From Telmatactis stephensoni (Eukaryota > Cnidaria > Anthozoa > Actiniaria > Isophelliidae), in the NCBI GenBank assembly GCA_029948255.1, contig JALIZF010001921.1, positions 1,421,001 through 1,485,000 on the forward strand: DNA of 64,000 nucleotides. Reading direction: 5' to 3'. How positions within the stretch are numbered: the first letter of the stretch is position 1; each line of letters begins with the position of its first letter. A program made the position numbers and the translations under genes. The notes under the pieces are model-generated. The model saw nothing but the letters and a program-made list of their open reading frames with translations. It was not told where the DNA came from and ran no database searches. Shown piece by piece: positions 1 to 64,000 of the stretch.

Positions 1-281
1 AAAAAGAAAATCTCAGCTCCTAAAAAGCTTTAGCATGGTATGTCGTTAACCAGTGTCAAGGTTTAGAAGGATGCCAATGGATAATTTTGGTAACTTCAAG
101 ACACTAAAACTGCAGAAGGGCGTGTCATCACATGGTTATTTAACGTGTAACTACTCAAAGACATCACAGTTTTACAGTAAACAACTGCACTGAGATCCCA
201 GTAATGTCCAACTCAATGCTTTGTTCCTCGGAATGTTCCTCAATGGATATATTAGGATATTCTTATGTAACTACTTCTTAC

Positions 282-59234
<58,953 letters not shown>

Positions 59235-59392
59235 CTGAAGGGGAAGAATAAATTTACTAATAGTATATTATGGCTACAGTATTAACATTTAATATGCCTA
59301 CAACCAGTACTACAATTTAGTACTGGTTGTGGGCATATCAAATTAACTATGTTTGTCATATATAATTGCTCATTTGTTACCTATAATGATGA

Positions 59393-61341
59393 ATGTCAGT
59401 GATAGAATACTAAACAGAAAGGTATAATTTTTATTGTCTTTACATTAATGTCAGTGGTAGAATACTAAACAGAAAGGTATAATTTTTATTGTCTTTACAT
59501 TAATGTAAGTGGTAGAATACTAAACAGAAAGGTATAATTTTTATTGTCTTTACATTAATGTCAGTGATAGAATACTAAACAGAAAGGTATAATTTTTATT
59601 GTCTTTACATTAATGTAAGTGATAGAATACTAAACAGAAAGGTATAATTTTTATTGTCTTTACATTAATGTCAGTGATAGAATACTAAACAGAAAGGTAT
59701 AATTTTTATTGTCTTTACATTTAATGTAAGTGATAGAATACTAAACAGAAAGGTATAATTTTTATTGTCTTTACATTAATGTAAGTGGTAGAATACTAAA
59801 CAGAAAGGTATAATTTTTATTGTCTTTACATTAATGTAAGTGGTAGAATACTAAACAGAAAGGTATAATTTTTATTGTCTTTACATTAATGTAAGTGGTA
59901 GAATACTAAACAGAAAGGTATAATTTTTATTGTCTTTACATTAATGTAAGTGGTAGAATACTAAACAGAAAGGTATAATTTTTATTGTCTTTACATTAAT
60001 GTAAGTGATAGAATACTAAACAGAAAGGTATAATTTTTATTGTCTTTACATTAATGTCAGTGGTAGAATACTAAACAGAAAGGTATAATTTTTATTGTCT
60101 TTACATTAATGTAAGTGATAGAATACTAAACAGAAAGGTATAATTTTTATTGTCTTTACATTAATGTAAGTGATAGAATACTAAACAGAAAGGTATAATT
60201 TTTATTGTCTTTACATTAATGTCAGTGGTAGAATACTAAACAGAAAGGTATAATTTTTATTGTCTTTACATTAATGTAAGTGATAGAATACTAAACAGAA
60301 AGGTATAATTTTTATTGTCTTTACATTAATGTAAGTGGTAGAATACTAAACAGAAAGGTATAATTTTTATTGTCTTTACATTAATGTAAGTGGTAGAATA
60401 CTAAACAGAAAGGTATAATTTTTATTGTCTTTACATTAATGTAAGTGGTAGAATACTAAACAGAAAGGTATAATTTTTATTGTCTTTACATTAATGTAAG
60501 TGGTAGAATACTAAACAGAAAGGTATAATTTTTATTGTCTTTACATTAATGTAAGTGGTAGAATACTAAACAGAAAGGTATAATTTTTATTGTCTTTACA
60601 TTTAATGTCAGTGGTAGAATACTAAACAGAAAGGTATAATTTTTATTGTCTTTACATTAATGTAAGTGGTAGAATACTAAACAGAAAGGTATAATTTTTA
60701 TTGTCTTTACATTAATGTAAGTGATAGAATACTAAACAGAAAGGTATAATTTTTATTGTCTTTACATTTAATGTCAGTGGTAGAATACTAAACAGAAAGG
60801 TATAATTTTTATTGTCTTTACATTTAATGTAAGTGGTAGAATACTAAACAGAAAGGTATAATTTTTATTGTCTTTACATTAATGTAAGTGGTAGAATACT
60901 AAACAGAAAGGTATAATTTTTATTGTCTTTACATTTAATGTAAGTGGTAGAATACTAAACAGAAAGGTATAATTTTTATTGTCTTTACATTAATGTCAGT
61001 GGTAGAATACTAAACAGAAAGGTATAATTTTTATTGTCTTTACATTAATGTAAGTGGTAGAATACTAAACAGAAAGGTATAATTTTTATTGTCTTTACAT
61101 TTAATGTAAGTGGTAGAATACTAAACAGAAAGGTATAATTTTTATTGTCTTTACATTAATGTCAGTGGTAGAATACTAAACAGAAAGGTATAATTTTTAT
61201 TGTCTTTACATTAATGTAAGTGGTAGAATACTAAACAGAAAGGTATAATTTTTATTGTCTTTACATTAATGTCAGTGGTAGAATACTAAACAGAAAGGTA
61301 TAATTTTTATTGTCTTAGTTTACATTTAATGTAAGTGGTAG
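59393..61341. repeat. 55-bp minisatellite, about 35 copies
   Basis: Unit GTAAGTGGTAGAATACTAAA... up to TTGTCTTTACATTAAT. Copies differ at few fixed sites: GTAAG/GTCAG, GTGG/GTGA and ACATTAAT/ACATTTAAT. There are no unique spacers, so it is not a CRISPR array. It lies in the tensin intron right of exon 59151-59234. Confidence 0.97.
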
Positions 61342-61416
61342 ACGACGACTACTACTACCACTACCACTACCACTACCACTACCACTACCACTACCACTAC
61401 CACTACCACTACCACT
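61342..61416. repeat. ACTACC microsatellite, first array
   Basis: ACTACC units directly after the 55-bp array. Confidence 0.95.
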
Positions 61417-61611
61417 TTGGAAGCAAATTATTTTTGACCAATGAAATGATATAAAATGCACATTTTAAGAAAGAATGTAAAACATCAATTCAAGTGGCAT
61501 AGTTTAAAGTACATTTTACTGGGGCAGAGATGCAGGTATATTGATTTTTGTTCAAAACATGTATATATTCACAGAAGTCCAAAAATCCAAATTTGGAGTT
61601 AGGGTTGTTCT

Positions 61612-61787
61612 ACCACTACCACTACCACTACCACTACCACTACCACTACCACTACCACTACCACTACCACTACCACTACCACTACCACTACCACTACCAC
61701 TACCACTACCACTACCACTACCACTACCACTACCACTACCACTACCACTACCACTACCACTACCACTACCACTACCACTACCACTAG
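61612..61787. repeat. ACTACC microsatellite, second array
   Basis: About 29 perfect ACTACC units. Long Leu-Pro, His-Tyr, Gly-Ser and Val ORFs across it in all frames are artefacts of the repeat. Confidence 0.97.
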
Positions 61788-62925
61788 CATAGTTATCGGT
61801 CATTTTCCCAATTTTTTCTGAAAAATTTAAAGACGCATTGCTCTGCTAAAATACCAGTGGTATGCTTGAAGGGCACATGAATGTATACACTGATCTCAGC
61901 TCGTTAGAATACAAGTCAGTAGTGAACATTTGCGCTTCTTCCTATGTTACCATAACCTTTCCCCTATAGTATGTGTTTTCGGTCGCGAAACCGAAAACCT
62001 TTCGCTATCGTTACCATGGCAACCAATCTGTAAACCATCTGCTGTGCTGAAAGTACTTGCACAGCATTATGTCCTGACAGAGTTTCAAGAGTACCCCTAG
62101 CATGTGAAAGGGGCGGCGCAGTGAAACATCTCAAGCCTTATCAACGCATATGAAAAATAACTTGATTTTTCCGTCCAGTATGCGCAAAAGAATTAAAACA
62201 AATATAACTTTTTGAATATTAGTCAGAATCAAATCATTTTGCACCAAAGTTCTACTATAGCAAGAATGAAGCTGGGGACATTCTAACTTACGTCATTGAT
62301 GACGTCATCACTGAAATATTTACATATTGGCCAAGAAAACCGGACTTTTGCGCACACCGAAACGTAATGCATCAAACTTCTCATAGACAAATGCTTGTAA
62401 TCGGGGAAAAATGTTCATTGGGTTTTACCTCTAGGTATGCGGTATTGGTGAACAACTTTAATTTTGAGTATTGATTTGTAGAGAAATCGTGGGAATTTTT
62501 TGAAACAAAAACTATGGAATTTGCGTCATTCAAAGGCAAAGCATACAAATAGTTCCAAATCTTAGTTTTAGCTAGTCCTCTTTGATGTCTTTTGTCTCTA
62601 TGAATATCGTGTGAATTGAGCAATGTGTTGCTTGAAAATCGAGTAAAATCTTTTTGGGAACTATGGTGCTGTTCACTGAGTCTCCGCTGACCGGTTGGGT
62701 TCCCACATAAATGGTGGGTATAATAAAAAATAGACATTCATCGACGAGAAATTTCTTCTTTTAGTAAAATAATGAATCTAAATTGCATCTCTTGTTAATT
62801 ATCCTCACTATCATAATCATAAGCATTTTTTTCTTATGCAGAACGTAACACGATTTCAGCGCGCGCTGGTAGCATTACACGACTTGATTGCTTATTTGTC
62901 TATTTAATATGACCACTCTGCTTGA
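61788..62925. other. Non-coding stretch
   Basis: No tensin P-loop exon found here. The minus-strand ORF 62381-62737 (118 codons) shows no motif and no splice support. Confidence 0.45.
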
Positions 62926-63337
62926 AGATGTAGAACTGAATATCTTAAGAGTGTGCAAGTATTACAAGTACTCTATCGAGCAATTGGATCTTCTTTTTCG
63001 AAGCCTTATCCTGTCGGTATTTACTTACGCCTTGGAGGTTTGGGGCTGTGCTCACTATGACAAGTACCTTAGTAACATTGACAGATTTCTATCTAAAGCT
63101 CATAAGTGGGGATATATCAAGCAACGCATCAAGATCACAGATCTCATTGACCAAAAGGACAAAACCCTGTTTAATAAAGTATCTGGAAAGGACATCAAGA
63201 CTTCTCTAGACGAGCTTCTACCAGAAAAGAAAAGCAGGACTTTGAGGAAAAGAGGACACGAATACATCCTACCTAAAATCAATATGGAACATTATAAGAA
63301 AATATTTATCAATCGTTGTTTATTGAAATATATCTAA
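62926..63337 (+). pseudogene. 5'-truncated LINE, RT C-terminal part
   Basis: About 135 codons with the post-catalytic RT region: NILRVCKYYKYSIEQLDLLF, then SLILSVFTYALEVWG and a basic tail. Typical of the thumb region of CR1/L2-like LINEs. The 5' end is cut off, as is usual for LINE copies. The trailing ATT run at 63419-63436 is probably its 3' tail. Confidence 0.8.
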
Positions 63338-63439
63338 TATATGTGATTAAGATAAATTTCATGTTGGGCCTTTCTTTTCATTGATTTTGTTGTTAAATAA
63401 CTACGTCTGTTAAAGACCATTATTATTATTATTATTGAG

Positions 63440-64000
63440 CACGTGAAAAACAAAAGAATTCGCCTCGCATTCCTAAGATTTCTTTTCCTTATTCTCTACA
63501 ACCCTCATTGTGTTTACATCACCGTACATGCATGCGCGTTTTACATCGTTTTCACTATGTCTTATGCTTGTCTTGGATGATTGATTCACTTTGTATCTTA
63601 TCATGACCTTGACAAATGTTATACGAAATGCAATCAGCGCACACGAATATTATCCTATGTAAAAATTTGAAGGGAAAGGAAAAACAGTATATTCTAAGTG
63701 CGCCTTTGTGTGCATTTGGGTGTAACAGTTAGCATATCTAAATATGGCTAGGTTAATTGTCACGAATCATACGGGGTTTTCATGCAAACAACTTAAGGAA
63801 ACATCACTTAAAGCATTTGCAGCATGACTAACATTTATTTTCTTTCAACCAACATCATAGCAGCAGGTCAAAGACTTCAACGACATTAACAACATTGTTA
63901 ACAAGATGTAGAACTGGGCTACGAACTGTTCCATTTTTATAAACCTCTTTGTCAACGTAAGGCTTAAAGCATCTAAACAGTCTTACTCAATACGTTTTGA
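63440..64000. other. Right end of window, nothing recognised
   Basis: No exon or repeat that I can support on either strand. Confidence 0.4.

Noticed and set aside
59393..61341. CRISPR-like array
   Set aside because: Units are contiguous and nearly identical; there are no unique spacers, and the genome is eukaryotic.
61541..61803. Leu-Pro, His-Tyr, Gly-Ser and Val repeat proteins
   Set aside because: All are readings of the ACTACC microsatellite.
62381..62737. 118-codon minus-strand ORF
   Set aside because: No motif, no splice-bounded conserved block, no tensin similarity.

Overview
The window is nuclear DNA of an animal, most likely an anthozoan cnidarian (coral or sea anemone). This assignment is inference. 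It rests on the spliced gene structure, the many foldback and MITE-type repeats, Penelope-like and LINE retroelements, and a single tensin-like gene. No bacterial operons, CRISPR arrays or rRNA genes are present.

One host gene fills almost the whole window: a tensin, on the minus strand. I could place 17 internal exons between 59234 and 282. They join in one frame for 2954 nt (about 984 codons) without a stop, and every splice phase agrees with the next. In order they encode the end of the PTEN-like phosphatase domain and the C2 domain (59.2 to 46.9 kb), a long low-complexity linker (34.1 to 6.9 kb), and most of the SH2 domain (5.3 to 0.28 kb). The phosphatase P-loop exons lie to the right of the window. 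The end of SH2 and the PTB domain lie to the left.

Almost everything else is intron filled with mobile DNA. From left to right: MITEs and an inverted-repeat Penelope fragment (1.5-3.5 kb); nested foldback elements (4.1-8.8 kb), one of which abuts a tensin splice donor; a 19-bp and a 62-bp minisatellite; a quiet intron (13.4-15.9 kb); foldback elements and a large inverted-repeat element (16-25.5 kb); a Penelope-like element broken by a foldback element and by a TTAA-flanked MITE (26-30 kb); a virus-like element with long terminal inverted repeats (about 37.5-45.2 kb); a 330-bp ATT array; a LINE inside an ATGCAACATG-type satellite (48.3-52.7 kb); SINEs; LINE fragments; a 55-bp minisatellite of about 35 copies (59.4-61.3 kb); and ACTACC arrays.

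The most unusual locus is the 37.5-45.2 kb element. Terminal inverted repeats of about 1.2 kb carry palindromic iterons. They enclose a packaging-type FtsK/HerA ATPase with an N-terminal zinc finger (minus strand), a small protein with a hydrophobic tail, an acidic cysteine-rich protein, and an intronless tRNA-Tyr gene. All three protein genes have an ATAAATA motif 50-62 nt before the ATG. No polymerase, integrase or capsid gene is visible, so it is either a reduced derivative of a Polinton/adintovirus-like element or a small system of its own. A 1.9-kb foldback MITE has since jumped into its right terminal repeat.
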